Notes under the pieces: model-generated
Told to the model about the DNA's origin: nothing
The model's input: the letters and a program-made list of their open reading frames with translations, nothing else
Databases searched by the model: none
From: Moniliophthora roreri
Taxonomy: Eukaryota; Basidiomycota; Agaricomycetes; Agaricales; Marasmiaceae
DNA length: 64,000 bases
Assembly: GCA_001466705.2 (NCBI GenBank)
Contig: LATX02000225.1
Location: 124,001-188,000 of the forward strand
Reading direction: 5' to 3'
Position numbers and translations under genes: made by a program
Shown: positions 1 through 12,336 of the stretch, one piece after another
How the letters are laid out: each line of letters opens with the position of its first letter
Position numbering within the stretch: position 1 is the first letter of the stretch

Positions 1-40
1 AGTCATAGACCCATCAATGTGAAGTATGAGCCACATCTGG

Positions 41-849
41 CTATACAGGTTTCGATGGCTTGGCGAGGTTCAACATCATAGGAGAATGAAATTCATGACC
101 AGAGGGCTTGCTTGAGGATTTTTCCTGCCTGAGCTTCTCCAGGATATTCTTGATATCATTCTCTTCCTCATTCTCATTATTGATGTGGGAAGCAGTGTCA
201 ACCTGTAGCTTTTGATGAAGTATGAGATGATCACTTGACAAGAAATCCAGTGTTTCTGAATCATCATTATTGGAATTTGCATCATCCACCTTAGGATTTG
301 AAGGCTGTACTTTGTCAAACACATTCTCAAAATTGTTGAATGTATCAGGTGGTAGGGTTGTGGATCAAATGGTGAGGTAGGGGTTTGCTGTTGAATGCTT
401 GAATGAAGACTCATCTTTCAGTTTCCACCTAGGATGTAGATAGCCAAAACACAGTATATAAGGTCTTGAAGATGGATAAGTGATGTGTAAAGGAAGGTTT
501 TTGCTAAAGAAAAGTTGATTAATACAAGTCATTGGCATTAGTAAGAAGATACTTACTTGAGGGTGAGAACATCATTGTAGTTCATGGTGAATAGTTGAGT
601 GGAAGCACTGACAACTATGGAACGAGCAATGATAGAAAGGCCACTATTGTTCATCTGATCAATTAGGACATTGACAACCTGTGCAGTACACTTGTTTGTT
701 CCTGCCATTGACAAGATATCAAGGTGGAGCCATGAGGTTTGATGGGAGAGTGATGGAACAGCTAATTGGTTCATGCCAGAGGATGATTGAGTGACAAAAA
801 GGGATTCATGAGGATGGTGTCGAACAAGGAGATTGGCATCTGATATCAT
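41..849 (-). pseudogene. Degenerate minus-strand ORF fragments of unknown function
   Basis: Two open stretches on the minus strand (849-553 and 322-41) could be exons of one decayed gene. The first is Ser/Thr/Leu-rich. The second is acidic and Asn/Glu-rich with a short Lys/Glu helix-forming stretch near its end. I recognise no domain. Both lie in AT-rich sequence directly upstream, in the opposite orientation, of a transposon protein. The style resembles the minus-strand remnants at 18-21.7 kb, so a transposon-associated accessory ORF is the likeliest origin. Function unknown. Confidence 0.3.
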
Positions 850-999
850 CTCGATGTTGTACTTTTAGCCTTCATTTTCATTTCACTTTCTTGGAGATTA
901 TGCTCATTCATTGAGGATGTATGGTACAACAGATGGTTATAGTTCAACTATTGTAAGTGCTCTTTCTTTTGATTCTTGTATTTGATCTCATTCAGGCAT

Positions 1000-2311
1000 C
1001 TTAGAGTGAGGTCATGCACAAAGTTGTCAAAGACTTTTACGAAAAGACCAACAAGAACAACTTTGAAGCCCAGATAGTGAATCATGACCAGCACTCAAGA
1101 GAGCTTTGCAAAATGAGTCAATGGGAAAGGGCATTACCCAACAGGGATTGTAGAAAGATAGTGGAGAAGGAGCCTCTTCAGATGATGGGTGCCAACGATA
1201 CAATCCAGATCACAAATGGGCAGTGTAATCATCGATCCCTTTCAGACTTTTATGATTCCAATAACTATGCCCTGCAGGTATGTGGCTATTTCTTTTATTT
1301 GCCCTGGTGCTGATTATTTGTATAGGACTTTGTTGATAGACTCAAGGAACACCTTTTCAATTGTGTTACCAAATTGGAGAAGACTCCTGAATTGATGTGG
1401 CACATGGAGATTGTAGGTGATTGCATCTATGAACATGCCAAGTTTCAAGTCAACTGTCAAACATACAACCTACACAAGGAATCGACTCTATTAACCCTTC
1501 CAACCATGCCGACATCATAACCCTTTCCTTCTCTGCCAAGAAAGAGGGTGAACATCCATACAACTATGGCCATGTTTGTGGCATCTACCATGTGGTTGTA
1601 CATTTTCATGGAGACCCAAAAACTTGTCACCCTACAAAGACCAAAAAGTACACCTTCATCTGGGTTCATTGGTATGAAATGGACAGAGGTGGAAGGTATC
1701 AGAGTGGAATCAAGTCCAAATGCCTCCACTGTCTACATTTCTGTGATCCTGATGACTCTCTGGCTTTCGAATTCCTTGATCCAGAGTTCGTCATCCATGG
1801 AATTCACCTATTACCAAGCTTCAAAGATGGTAAAGATGATAGGTGGGTAACCTTGGCTGTGAATTCCCTAGCACAACAACAGAAATCAAGAAATAGCAGT
1901 GGAGAAAAGGTGCTGGAAACCACTGACTGGAAATATTACTATGTCAATATGTGAGTCCTTTGCTCTTTTTACTTTACTATACTAATTGTGACTTATAGGT
2001 TTGTGGACTGCGATATTTTCATGAGGCTGTGTGGAGGAGGCATTGGACACCAACTCTTCTGGGAGTATTGTGATTCTTTAGTGCATGAATCGGGGCTTGA
2101 GGATCAGCAAGAATGGCTGCCTGTTTACAATAAGAATGGTGAAGTGATGGAATCAGAGGCTAGCAGAGCTGAGGACAGTGATGACGACAAAGAACAGCCT
2201 GCTAATGACAGATCTATGGATGATTCAGACTTGGACAAGGACTCTATCAATACTCAGGACCCAGACAGTGATGATAGTGATATTGAGTACATAGCACATG
2301 CAACAGTATGA
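1000..2311 (+). pseudogene. C-terminal part of a Plavaka/CACTA-like transposon protein, decayed
   Basis: The reading resembles the C-terminal region of the large proteins of Agaricomycete Plavaka-type (CACTA-like) DNA transposons. In order: a segment reading KDFYEKTNKNN; an intron-separated segment containing YEHAKFQVNCQTYNL; a segment with HADIITLS, GIYHVVVHF and YTFIWVHWYEMD; FLDPEFVIHGIHLLPSF; then, after an intron at about 1951-1998, a segment with FVDCDIFMRLCGGGIGHQ and an acidic Asp/Ser tail. The frame shifts near 1475-1490, between TYNLHKES and INPSNHADIIT, and looks like a 1-nt deletion. The upstream catalytic region is absent here, so this is an inactive fragment. Family assignment rests on remembered motif order, not on a search. 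Confidence 0.6.
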
Positions 2312-3990
2312 TGGTACACATATTTATCCTAATGACATATGATATTCACCTCTCCTCTGTGTGGCATGGTTGGTCCAAAATGACATTAAACTATCTGAGG
2401 CTGCCTACAGTCTCTGTGGTTCACTTGGTATGTTTATTTTTTATCTTATATTCAATGGTATACTGACTTTTTGTATCAGAACTTTACTTGCAAGGTATTT
2501 ATTGATTTAATGCATGGCTGTATACTAATGCCTCATATGCTGTCAGGCATTTGTGTGGTCTGAAATGACTTTAAACTATTTTTTTTCGCATCAAGATAGT
2601 TATTTCAGATAATAAACACCAATAAAATGGGTGCTTATTATCTGAAATAACTTTTTTGTCATTCCTGACAATAAGCACTCATAAGGGCCCAAGATTGCCT
2701 GCAGAACCAGAATTTAGACAGTAAAGTCTACATGATTGTAAATTGACCAACACAATATACCTTGAGGATGCCAAATTCATGTTCTATGCCCCAGAAAACC
2801 CCCCTGAGCAACTCCACTGTGCTCTCTGGACATGTGCAATGCATTGTCAGGGGCTGTGCAGGTTCATTTGGTATCATTTGTGGTACCTGAAAATGTGCTG
2901 CCCACCCCTTGCCTGCCCTTTCTCTTACACTGCAACAGCTCTCCCACTCTACACACTTGATCTTAGTCATTATCCAACAGATCTTTGAGATGCTTGGTTC
3001 TTCTACATTCTGGGTAGGTTATTTATCTTTTCTGGCTGTTTTTTTGACTGATGGCTTGTAGATGACATTGGCTGCCATCAAATTCATTGTAACTGCTGTC
3101 AAAGCATTGAGTATTTTTGAGAGATGCAGCAAGATTTATGCTTTTTGTATTGTGGATGATGATGAATCAGAATTTCTTTTCAAAATTGGCAGAATGAGCC
3201 AGCCATTAGAGGAATGAATGGTGGAATGGGACTGTCATTGCCCAAGCAAGCTGCACATCTGGTATGATAGAGTCAATGTCAATCATTTGCATTGTGTCAG
3301 TGAGTTTTTTGTGCATTCTTTGTTTTCAAAGTACTAATGCAAGCTCTAGAGTGCTTGGTTCACCTCACATTGATGTCTCACAGGTATGAGAGAGTCATTA
3401 AATGTTGCCTGGACTGTATGTCTTTTTTTTTTTTTTATACCTTGTTCATTCACATACTCATGCCTTCAAAGGTGGTAAAAAACATCAAGAAATTTTCCAT
3501 CTCCTGAGCATGGACACTTGGGAGACAATAATTAAGCCTTTAATCAAGGAGATCAATGCAGAGGTTGAGAATGGGGCATAGTGTACTGTCTATGTTTTGT
3601 TGCTTTCTTGTTGCTTTTGTTGTGCTATCTATAGTTGTTCCACCTATACAAGACTTGTTGTACTCTTGAAAAACTTGTTTCAACTACCTAAACTGTCTAT
3701 ACACTAGAAAGAACATTAGGAATACTTGGTATGACCTCCATAAGACCTGTTTTGGCCTCCTTAGGCTTGCACTAGCCTCCTTTAACTTGTTGATGTGCCC
3801 AATTTTGGCCTAGATGTGAAATTGTGCACTTTTCGCATCAAATACTAGAAAAAGAGCCCAGAAGTATGTGTGATATTCATGTGACTTGCTGACCCATGAG
3901 CTCTAATATGGCACCTAAGCTTTAAGCGCCAGGTCTAATAAGTCTAATAATTGACACTGTAACACAATCTAGAGGAGGTTAGTAGTCTAT
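2312..3990. other. Non-coding transposon-derived spacer
   Basis: AT-rich sequence without a convincing ORF. It contains the hairpin at 2598-2652, a run of T at about 3421-3436, and no recognisable promoter or gene. It probably represents untranslated or terminal parts of decayed transposons. Confidence 0.4.
2598..2652. repeat. Near-perfect 23-nt hairpin (inverted repeat)
   Basis: The arms 2598-2620 and 2629-2652 are reverse complements apart from one mismatch and an end base, separated by about 8 nt. The core arm word is TTATTTCAGATAATAA and its complement. Downstream, at about 2670-2690, the words AATAAGCACTCATAAGGG echo the arm. It could be a transposon terminus or a small palindromic element. 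Confidence 0.65.
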
Positions 3991-5223
3991 ACTAGCCCCC
4001 TACATTACAGTGAGGCATCACTATGAGAGCCCTTGGTTAATAAAACGGGCCAGAAACCACTAATTCCAAACACAAAGGAATAGATATCAGTGGGATCCAC
4101 AGTCTAAGTGCACTAGATTGTTCGTTTTGTGATCACATTGCATGATAATGCATCAATAGACTTAAAACCTAATTATTACTATTGATAACTAGTATACAGT
4201 TGGAACTTGTTCCTATGTGGAGCTTTGAAGACACTCATGCGGATATGATGGCCTTTTCAGGTGTATGCAGAATGACTGATAGGCAATGAGTGTGCTGGAG
4301 ATTGCAAATAACTCACAAGATTGTATGTGGGATGGGAGGAGATTGAATATGGCAGATGTCTAGACTGTGACATCCACCAATCCAATGGTAGAAAGCAGCT
4401 ATGTGGAAGTGAACTGGCAGAAAGAGAAACATACCTGCATATACAGCTGGTCCAGAACCCATGGCTATGTGGAAGTAGCTACGTGGAAGGATTGTATGAC
4501 CCAGCAACGCTCCACACAGGGTCAAAAACCCAATAAATCAACCATTTGGTCACTAAATATACCCAATATACCTAATTGCTACGCAGAATCAAACTTTTAG
4601 GCACAAACACATACAATTTATACTATAAACTAAAACACACTCATTTTATCTTTTATTTTGTTATTTCCAATTATTATTCTGTATATAAAGAGCTGTACTT
4701 GTAGATGCAGGCTCAAGCACCAACTGGTACTTGCACCTTATAGCCCCATGCAGTGTCGATTTAGACCTCTGCACAGCTTCTTAGACCAAGTCTTTATGCA
4801 CTTGCCAGTCAGTCGCTTCTAGTTGAGCCAAGATTTATACATATATATATCTTGCCTCACTGTATACAAATCTGATAACCAATTAATAAACCACTTGTGT
4901 TTAAAAACCTACACTTTGTGACCCTTGAGTGCAATACTTGAGTTGTCTTAACTAGAGTCTTTAGACTCTGCAATCTAAGCCAGCCAATTGAAGATATAAA
5001 GGGTTCTGTCCCCTTTCTCACCCCTAATCACTTGAGATACACTCAGTCTCATAGCAGACTTGTACAGTGCTTTCTCACTTATAGAAGCCTCTATTGTGGG
5101 TTTTGGTGTGTGTTGTATGTGTGTGTGTGGGTTTTGTAGCTGTGTTTAGTTGCAGAAGCCCTTTTTAGAAGTGAAGATAGTGTGTAGTAGTCCTTTAAAG
5201 GAGATAGAGTTTCTGCCTCTTCA
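3990..5223 (+). mobile_element. Probable 5' LTR of a Ty3/Gypsy-like element (left edge uncertain)
   Basis: The non-coding stretch before gag has LTR-like traits: a TATA-like TATATAAAGAGC at about 4681-4692, downstream T/GT-rich sequence including a GT microsatellite at about 5106-5131, and a plausible CA-3' terminus at 5223 followed at once by a primer-binding-like sequence. I could not find a matching 3' LTR after the pol stop at 17,782, so the left boundary is a guess and the element may lack its right LTR in this assembly. Confidence 0.4.
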
Positions 5224-5241
5224 TTTGGAGCCCACTGTGAG
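5224..5241 (+). promoter_or_regulatory. Putative tRNA primer-binding site of the retroelement
   Basis: The sequence TTTGGAGCCCACTGTGAG directly follows the likely LTR end at 5223. Its position between LTR and gag, and the TGG-type start, fit a minus-strand primer site. The tRNA partner is not identified. Confidence 0.4.
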
Positions 5242-5410
5242 AGGTGGATTTTCAATTGAGAAGCTTATAAAACCAATCATAACAACTTGATTCATGATCT
5301 ATCAATTGTGGATTATTCTGGTTGCAGCTTGAATGTGAGCAAGTAACCTATGCAGTGTAAAAGCCTTTATAAAACTGAAAACCAATTGAAAGATTCTTGT
5401 TACCAGGCAA

Positions 5411-8225
5411 GTGAGAGCAGATGCACAGAGTCCATCTCCTTTACTACAGCTCAGACACAACACTCGAGAGGTTGTCTGTCAGAGCAGGGAACTAGTAGAT
5501 AGACAAGAACCTACAGTGAGTCAAAGGTCTGCAGCCGATTCAACAGAAGTTGAAAGAGGTCATAATCTACAAGCAAACTGTGGTGTCCTAAGGACAACTC
5601 CTTCCCAGCATGTGTACTGTTCCAAGTCTAGAACACCTAACTTCAAAGAAGGCAGCACAGTTGCTGACAACATGTCAGAACTCTCTGGTCTAGAAGAGGA
5701 TCTTTGATTAGAGAGGTTTTTGTTCAACGATTTTATTAGATCGTTTGGTCAACACTACAGTCCTGAAAGGGATTCAGATACTGAAGTAGCAGAAACACTA
5801 CTTGCAAACTTAACCTTACACCTAGATGTTTCACAAGAATGTCTTGACAACAATTTTAATTTTGATCAAAACCCTGAACCTAACCAAAACCATATAAACC
5901 AACAAAACAATAAAATGGCTGATTCTGGAAACAGTGGCGTTGCTGGGAACACCACGGCTTAAGTAAAAGCCATGTTAAACAAAAGTAGCTTACCCAAGAA
6001 GACTAAGACCGCCCCATCTTGGAAGCGTGAAGAACCAGAACAGTTAGTACCATGGCTAGATGATCTAGATGCAATTTTTGAAATGGCCAATATTACAAGC
6101 GATTGGGTGAAAATTCAGAAAGCACTAGAATGGATGGAATATGCCACCAAAAATGAAATGTCCAGACTAGAGTTGGCGAAGAAGTCCCACTTAGAAGCCA
6201 ATTGGGAGGAGTTTAAAAAGGAATTAACCACTTGCTTCTCTGAAGCAGTGGCAGACATGAAGGATCTGGAGACAAGTTGGAAAGAATAGTCTTGAAATAT
6301 AAACTCATTCCCGTGGACAGGTTGGATAAAGCTCTTGTGTTCAACAGGGCTTTTAAGATTGAGGTACAGAAGCTGTTATCAGCAAAACTGAACCTATTGA
6401 TCTCCAATGTGGAAGCAGTCAAGTTATATGTGACAGCTTTTGAAAAGAGGCTAATGCATGAAGCTTTGAGTGAGGCAAGAAGAGTGTGCATGCCAGATCT
6501 ACATGGATGAAGGAGAGATGATGTGTTCAAACTAGATGAATTAATGCAAGCTGTTGAGTCTGTTATGTACACGGGAGCAGTCCTGTATATGTTGGAAGAT
6601 GAGGAGTTCGAGACAGCTCTGCAGAACAACAAATGCAGACAACAAGTCTTCAATCCAAAAGGTGTGATAAACACAGCACCCACAGTAGGACCAATTCTGC
6701 CACAGCACATAGTCAAACAGAAAGATGGATCAGAGGCTCGATTTGTTTCAATGCTTGATAGAATGGAGTTGTGGATGAAGAATGTGGACAGCCAAGCAAA
6801 AAAAAGTCAGAAGGAGCTGTTGGCAAAAATCAGCCAAGTCTACAGTCAGAATAAGCCCAATGCTTCAAATGTCCATCAAGCCAAGGGTTCTGATTCAAGA
6901 CCAGTGAGAGCAGATAATACTGTAATCTGTCATTGTTGTGAGGAACTAGGCCACTATGCGAATGACTGTCAGTTCCAGCAGGACCTAGTGAAAAGAAGTA
7001 TCTTAGTAACTAGACCAGGAATGTGGGGCTTTGTATTCAAGGATGGCTTTTACGTCCCAAAAGGTGATGAAAAAGAAACTTGAAAGGAAAAGATGCTGAA
7101 ATACATTAACAAGCGAGATTGAGAATTTCCAATAGCTTCAGTCCATATGCAGTTCGCTACTGAAGAAGATGAGTTTGTGGATGAATATGAAGATATGAAA
7201 CAAGGAGCTGGAGACCCTGGCAAAGACTATGTGGTGCTAAGACAGCAAGGTGAAATGCAAGGAGAGCACATCAAGAAGCTAGAGGAGACAGTACAATACT
7301 TGATCTCCAAGCTTGATAGTATGGAAGCTACAGCGAGGTCAGGAAACTAGAGAGTCCAAGGAATAGGTGTGGGTCAGAACAGCCTATAGCAGTGGCAAAC
7401 ACCCAAGAGGAACAAGAAAAACCTGCTATGCATACCAATACCTGGAGCAAGAAGAATAAAAGTATACCTATGAGTGAAGAAAATATTAAACAAAAGAAAA
7501 ATACTAAAGAAGATAGTGTGAACTCCACTTTAAATACCAAAACTCCCATGGCAAAAGCAGTACCAGTGGTAGAGATACCTAGCCTCTCTGTGGCCGAGAA
7601 GGAGAAATATGTTGCTCCACATAGGAGAGAAAAGCAAGTAAAGAATAGCGATCATGGCAGCGAACGAAGTCTAAAGAAAGCTGATAAGACAGAAGGGTCA
7701 AAAAGAGATGTATGTGGGATGCAAGAAGATGGTGAAGCAAGGAGAGCTTTGAGTGGTGTGAAACTGATAGACACTATGCCATTTAAGCCACCTCCACTAG
7801 CTAGCAAGTTTCCAGAAGAGCATATATCAAATAAGCCTAAACCCGTTCAGCAAAAAGAGGATAATTCAAATAGGTAACCTCTAGACAGCAGTCTTTATTT
7901 GAACCTGGAGGACATGATAGCAGCCCAAATTGCTAAAGAGACTCTTAACATGCTGTTGGGAGATCTTTGCACTTTACAACCCAAACTAATCAAAGCACTG
8001 GATAGACAAACTAAGAATCGAGTGTTAGCCATGTCTAAATTAAAAGGAAGTGTGGAATCTGATCAGACAAAGCATCTGTTGGAAGAAGCTGTGTTATTGA
8101 CTGTAGAGGAAGTAAAAGAAGTATTCATCAATATTGATGAAATACATACTTCAGAAACATTCAAAGTTTTAACTGAGCCTGTAGGGGATATCACTATGTA
8201 TGAGGTGTTCTTTTTATACTATTAA
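5411..8225 (+). pseudogene. Gag of a Ty3/Gypsy-like retrotransposon, fragmented
   Basis: A chain of plus-strand open segments (5411-5707, 5720-5962, 5972-6289, 6277-6510, 6523-7083, 7147-7350, 7392-7877, 7899-8225) gives one interrupted gag-like protein. The part from 5972 resembles the capsid region (SWKREEPEQLVPWLDDLDAI). A perfect CX2CX4HX4C zinc knuckle is encoded at 6928-6969. A Lys/Glu-rich region follows. The frame slips by one near 6277 (KDLETSWKE in one frame, GDKLERIVLKYKLIP in the next) and several in-frame stops interrupt it. The segment ending at 8225 runs into the inserted element at about 8202. Confidence 0.75.
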
Positions 8226-9164
8226 TACAAAGTAAATACACCCAGAATACTGCTATATATTTGCTTCCAGACAACACTCAGAAAATTCTATTAGTTTCAA
8301 GTTGTCATTACATATTGAAAACAGCAAGCATACTCTGGATTTTAATTTCTAGAAGAGTCTGTGTTTTTTGATTATTTTATGATAATGAAATTATAGAACT
8401 ATCTTTTAATCTTCTAATTACAAATATACTAAATTTTCTGCCTTATAAAATAGTGAGAAAACAGTTAGAAAATATATATAAGATTTTGAACTTTATATCA
8501 AAGGAAACATGTTAAATACAAAAGGAAAACTATATGAAAACTATCTAAAAACTGCTTTAAAATATAGTGTTTTCACATGATTTTCCTACCATTTTCCTAG
8601 ACTACGTACAAGGTGTTCTTTTAACATGGTTTTCTCATTGAGAAAACACTTGATCTTCTTGCAAAGAGAATTTTTATAAAACCATATATAAATTCTAAAT
8701 TTCAATTGTGTCCTCTCAACAAGAATATGCCTGGAGAATACTAAATTTTCAGCAGTAAAAGATATAGAATTTTCAACTTCTGAGAATTAATAGATAATAC
8801 AATATATTAGAATAATTTCCATACTGAGAAAACATTAAATTTTCTCTGGTTGAAAATGCTCAGAAAATGCTGATAAGATAAGATAAAAATTCCACATGTT
8901 CTATTGTGGGAAAGTCAGAGAAAACACTAGGAAAACACTAGGAAAATAGTAGGAAAATCATGTGAAAACACTATATTTTAAAGCNTTCTCAGAATTTGAA
9001 AATTCCATATCTTTTGCTGCTGAAAATTTAGTATTCTCCAGGCATATTCTTGTTGAGAGGACACAATTGAAATTTAGAATTTATATATGGTTTTATAAAA
9101 ATTCTCTTTGCAAGAAGATTAAGTGTTTTCTCAATCAGAAAACCATGTTAAAAGAACACCTTGT
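8202..9164. mobile_element. AT-rich terminal-inverted-repeat element nested in the retroelement
   Basis: The left end (from about 8202) reads AGGTGTTCTTTTTATAC and the right end (to about 9164) reads GTTAAAAGAACACCT, which is inverted. Sequence 8986-9165 is the reverse complement of roughly 8607-8790, and 8940-8984 is the reverse complement of about 8551-8600, so the interior is strongly palindromic. Flanks TGTATG and TGTATA could be a target duplication. It separates gag (ending DITMY) from the protease region (starting PMGVVVQLDP). It carries no transposase ORF, so it is non-autonomous. A contig join at 8985 lies inside it, so its true length and arm order are not certain. Confidence 0.65.
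8985..8985. other. Single-N contig join
   Basis: One N marks a gap of unknown size inside the palindromic nested element, where hairpin structure probably broke the assembly. Confidence 0.9.
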
Positions 9165-9173
9165 ATATAGTGT

Positions 9174-12100
9174 ATGCCCATGGGAGTGGTGGTTCAGTTG
9201 GATCCTGTTGACCAATTCAATGTGGATATCATGGATTGTCTAGATGGAGTGAAAAAGGTGCTAACGATAGTAGCCGCTATGACCGAAGGACTCAGGGTAA
9301 TATTCCTGAAAGTCAATGGGAGTAGCATCATGGTAGAAGTGGTTCTAGATACTGGATCACAGATAATCTCTATGGATACATGGATTGCTAAAAGCCTAGG
9401 CTTGACCTGGGATCCTGATACAGTTATACACATGCAATCGTTGAACAGTGGACTCAACTCTATGTGGGGCCTAGCTAGAAATATGCCCTTCAAGTTTGGA
9501 GAGATAGTCCTGTACTTACAAGTGCATATAGTCGATGGGGCACTGTATCAAGTGTTGCTAGGTTGACCATTCGATACTCTAGCAAATACAAAAGTATTAA
9601 ACAATGGGGAAGATACTGAACTAGAGCTTATGTGTCCAAATACCAAGCAGAGGGTTACACTTCCTACATTTAAACAAGGGTCATATTGGCCTCCACGGCA
9701 TGAAGATGTCAAACCTATAGTTGAAGAACCAGCATCTCCTCAAATGGAGGAAGAGGTAAATTTTCAGACCTTGAGGATCTGATTAGCCAACAGGGAGAGG
9801 TAGCCTTACAGTTCAAGCTCATGGAAACAAGCAAAGTAGTGCTTACGGGCTATAAGTTACCTAGTACTGGCAAGCAATTCCACCCTGAAGAACTAGCTGA
9901 AGCATATGTGACAGCATCATATACGGGAGATGGAAACGAGGATAGTGAGTCGAACAGGCTGATTCAACAGTTCTTGATGGAAGCAAAAGTCCAAGAAAAC
10001 CACAAAACAAAAGAAAATCAATATGAGAGTCAGTGAAAGGTGGAGCACATAATGGAAGAAACAAGAAAGAAAGTAATAGAGAAAATCAAACAGAGGAAAG
10101 CGGTGGCAAAGACTGCCATGGAGACAGCCAAAGAGGTAAATGGGCTATGAGAACAAACATTAGTGGAACATGTAGACCAGCAATCAATGAAATGGAGTGA
10201 CCAGTCGGGTAAAGACTCAGATACTCTGTCTCCGACTTGATACACTGTATGCAAGACACAGTTCCAGGGCTCTGGTTTTGTAGTGCCATATGGCAAAAAG
10301 AAGTACAAACCAGTGGCTAAGAAAGTTAAACCAATCAAGGCCATGTTACCCTCTGAATTTCAGATTGAACAAAATATCATGAGAAATCCTCTAGAAGGAA
10401 TGCCTGAGTTACCCACCAATCCACCCAAATACACACCAGGAGTGCATTATACTGAAGAACGAAAGAAAGTCATAGATGAGAATCATCCAGAGGGATTTCT
10501 TCTGCCTGAAGAATGAAAGCTGTTATATTGTTTACTGAAGCTACAAGAAATGGCTTTCACATGGGAGGAATCCAAAGCAGGAATCTTTAGAGAGGATTTC
10601 TTTCCTCAGGTAGAGTTTCTGGTAATACCACACACGCCGTGGGTGTTCAAAAATGCACCAATTCTGCCAGGAATCTTTGACAAAGTGTGTAACATAATTA
10701 AAGGAAAGATTATGAGCAAGACTTACGAACCATCAAACAGTTTGTATTGTTCCTGATGGTTCTGTGTTGCTAAGAAAGATGGAAGACTGCATATAGTGCA
10801 CAGTTTAAAACTGTTGAATGCTGTGACAATACAACATTCAGGGATTCCCCCAGCAACATATGAGCTAGCAAATCATTTTGCAGGAAGAGCTTGTGGAGGG
10901 ACTCTGGATTTGTTTGTGGGATATGATGAAAGGAAAATACATTCTTCATCACAGGACTTGACCACATTTCAAACACCTTTTGGTGTGTATGGACTAGTCA
11001 AATTGCCTATGGGATGGACTAATTCGGTTTCTATATTCCATGAGAATGTCTGTAAAATCCTGAAGGATGAAATACCTCAGGTTACATGGCCATATATTGA
11101 TGATGTTCTGATATGTGGGCCAAAGACAAGATACGAACTAGATGGTGGAGGGTACAAAACGATACCAGAAAATCCAGGCATAAGACACTTTGTATGGGAA
11201 CATATGCAGAACATAAATTGAATTTTACAACATGTTAAATACTGTAGTAGAATGTTCATGGGGAAAAAGTCTTTTGTATGCTGTGATGAAACAATTGTAG
11301 TAGGACACAGGTGTACCTACACGGGACTCAAACCTACCCACAATAAGATGGAGGCCATTACTACTTGGCCTTCACCACTGAAGACCAAGACAGATGTAAG
11401 AAGCTTTTTGGGGACTTGTGGACAAGTCAGGCAGTTTATTAAAAACTTTGCTAAGATAGCTGCTCCAATACAATGTCTTACGTGGGACGATGTAGCAGTT
11501 GAATGGGGATCTAAAGAGGAAGAATCAATAGATTCCATAAAGAAGGCTTTGTGCAACATGGAGCCTCTGAAACCTATAGACTATGAAAGTGAGGGGGAGG
11601 TCGTATTGGCAGTAGGATATTATCTCTACCAACACGACGTATCAGACAAGAAAAAGAGACACTATTGCTTATTCAGTTCTATAACTCTTAATGAGAGAGA
11701 AGCTAGGTTCTCTCAACCCAAGAGAGAACTCTATGGATTGAAGTTAGCCCTATTAGTGACACATTATTGGACAGTAGGATGTAGAAAGCTAGCAGTGGAA
11801 ACTGATGCTAAATACATAAAGGGAATGCTAGACAATCCCAGCATTGCTCCAAATGCAATGATCAATAGGTGGATAGAAGAAATACAGAAGTACCATTTCA
11901 CCTTAATTCATATTCCAGTGGCCAGCCATAGTTTGGCAAATGGTTTATCCTGGAGGCCACCAGGTGGACAGAAACCAGCTATTCATAAGCTAGATCCTGC
12001 AGACCGAGATGGAGATGATGATGGGGAACCCATGAGGTTCAAGAAGGGTAAAGAGGTAGTAGAGGACCTGTTAGAGCTGTGTGACTTCTATGGTGAAATA

Positions 12101-12335
12101 GATATGCATAGCAGATTCCTATATAAATTAGCTGAATCAGAAGATGACTGGGAGCAGGATCTCCAGTATGCAATTGATGAAGAATATGATCCACGAAGAA
12201 TGGTGGACGTGTTAAATTTTCAGTTTGGGGGAGAACCTCTTGAGACAGGTCCGTTTTATAGTGCATATATGCAGATGCCTTGCTTGCAAGAAGTGGATGG
12301 ATCTTGGGCTGAGGATAATCCATATGACGAGGAGC
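9174..12335 (+). pseudogene. Ty3/Gypsy-like pol, first assembled copy: protease, RT, RNase H; cut at contig end
   Basis: In order: an aspartic protease with DTGS at 9348-9359 and a terminal LLG followed by TGA at about 9565 where LLGRPF is usual; a linker; reverse transcriptase with the YIDD active site at 11093-11104, preceded by TPFGVYGLVKLPMGWTNS; the RT connection (from 11252, SFLGTCGQVRQFIKNFAKIA); RNase H with REARFSQPKRELYGLK and ETDAKYIKGML; and a tether. In-frame stops occur at about 9565, 10036, 10516, 10756 and 11220. Several fit Arg CGA to TGA or Trp TGG to TGA. The copy ends at the N at 12336 before the integrase. It is non-functional as written. Confidence 0.85.
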
Positions 12336-12336
12336 N
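12336..12336. other. Single-N contig join
   Basis: Sequence after this N restarts inside the reverse transcriptase at the equivalent of position 10920, so the two contig ends overlap in content. Confidence 0.9.

Noticed and set aside
5103..5131. GT-rich microsatellite as a telomere-like tract
   Set aside because: Short, imperfect and within the probable LTR; no telomeric repeat unit is present.
8962..9243. Coding frame across the N at 8985
   Set aside because: It spans a gap of unknown size and lies in the inverted-repeat element; it is not a gene.
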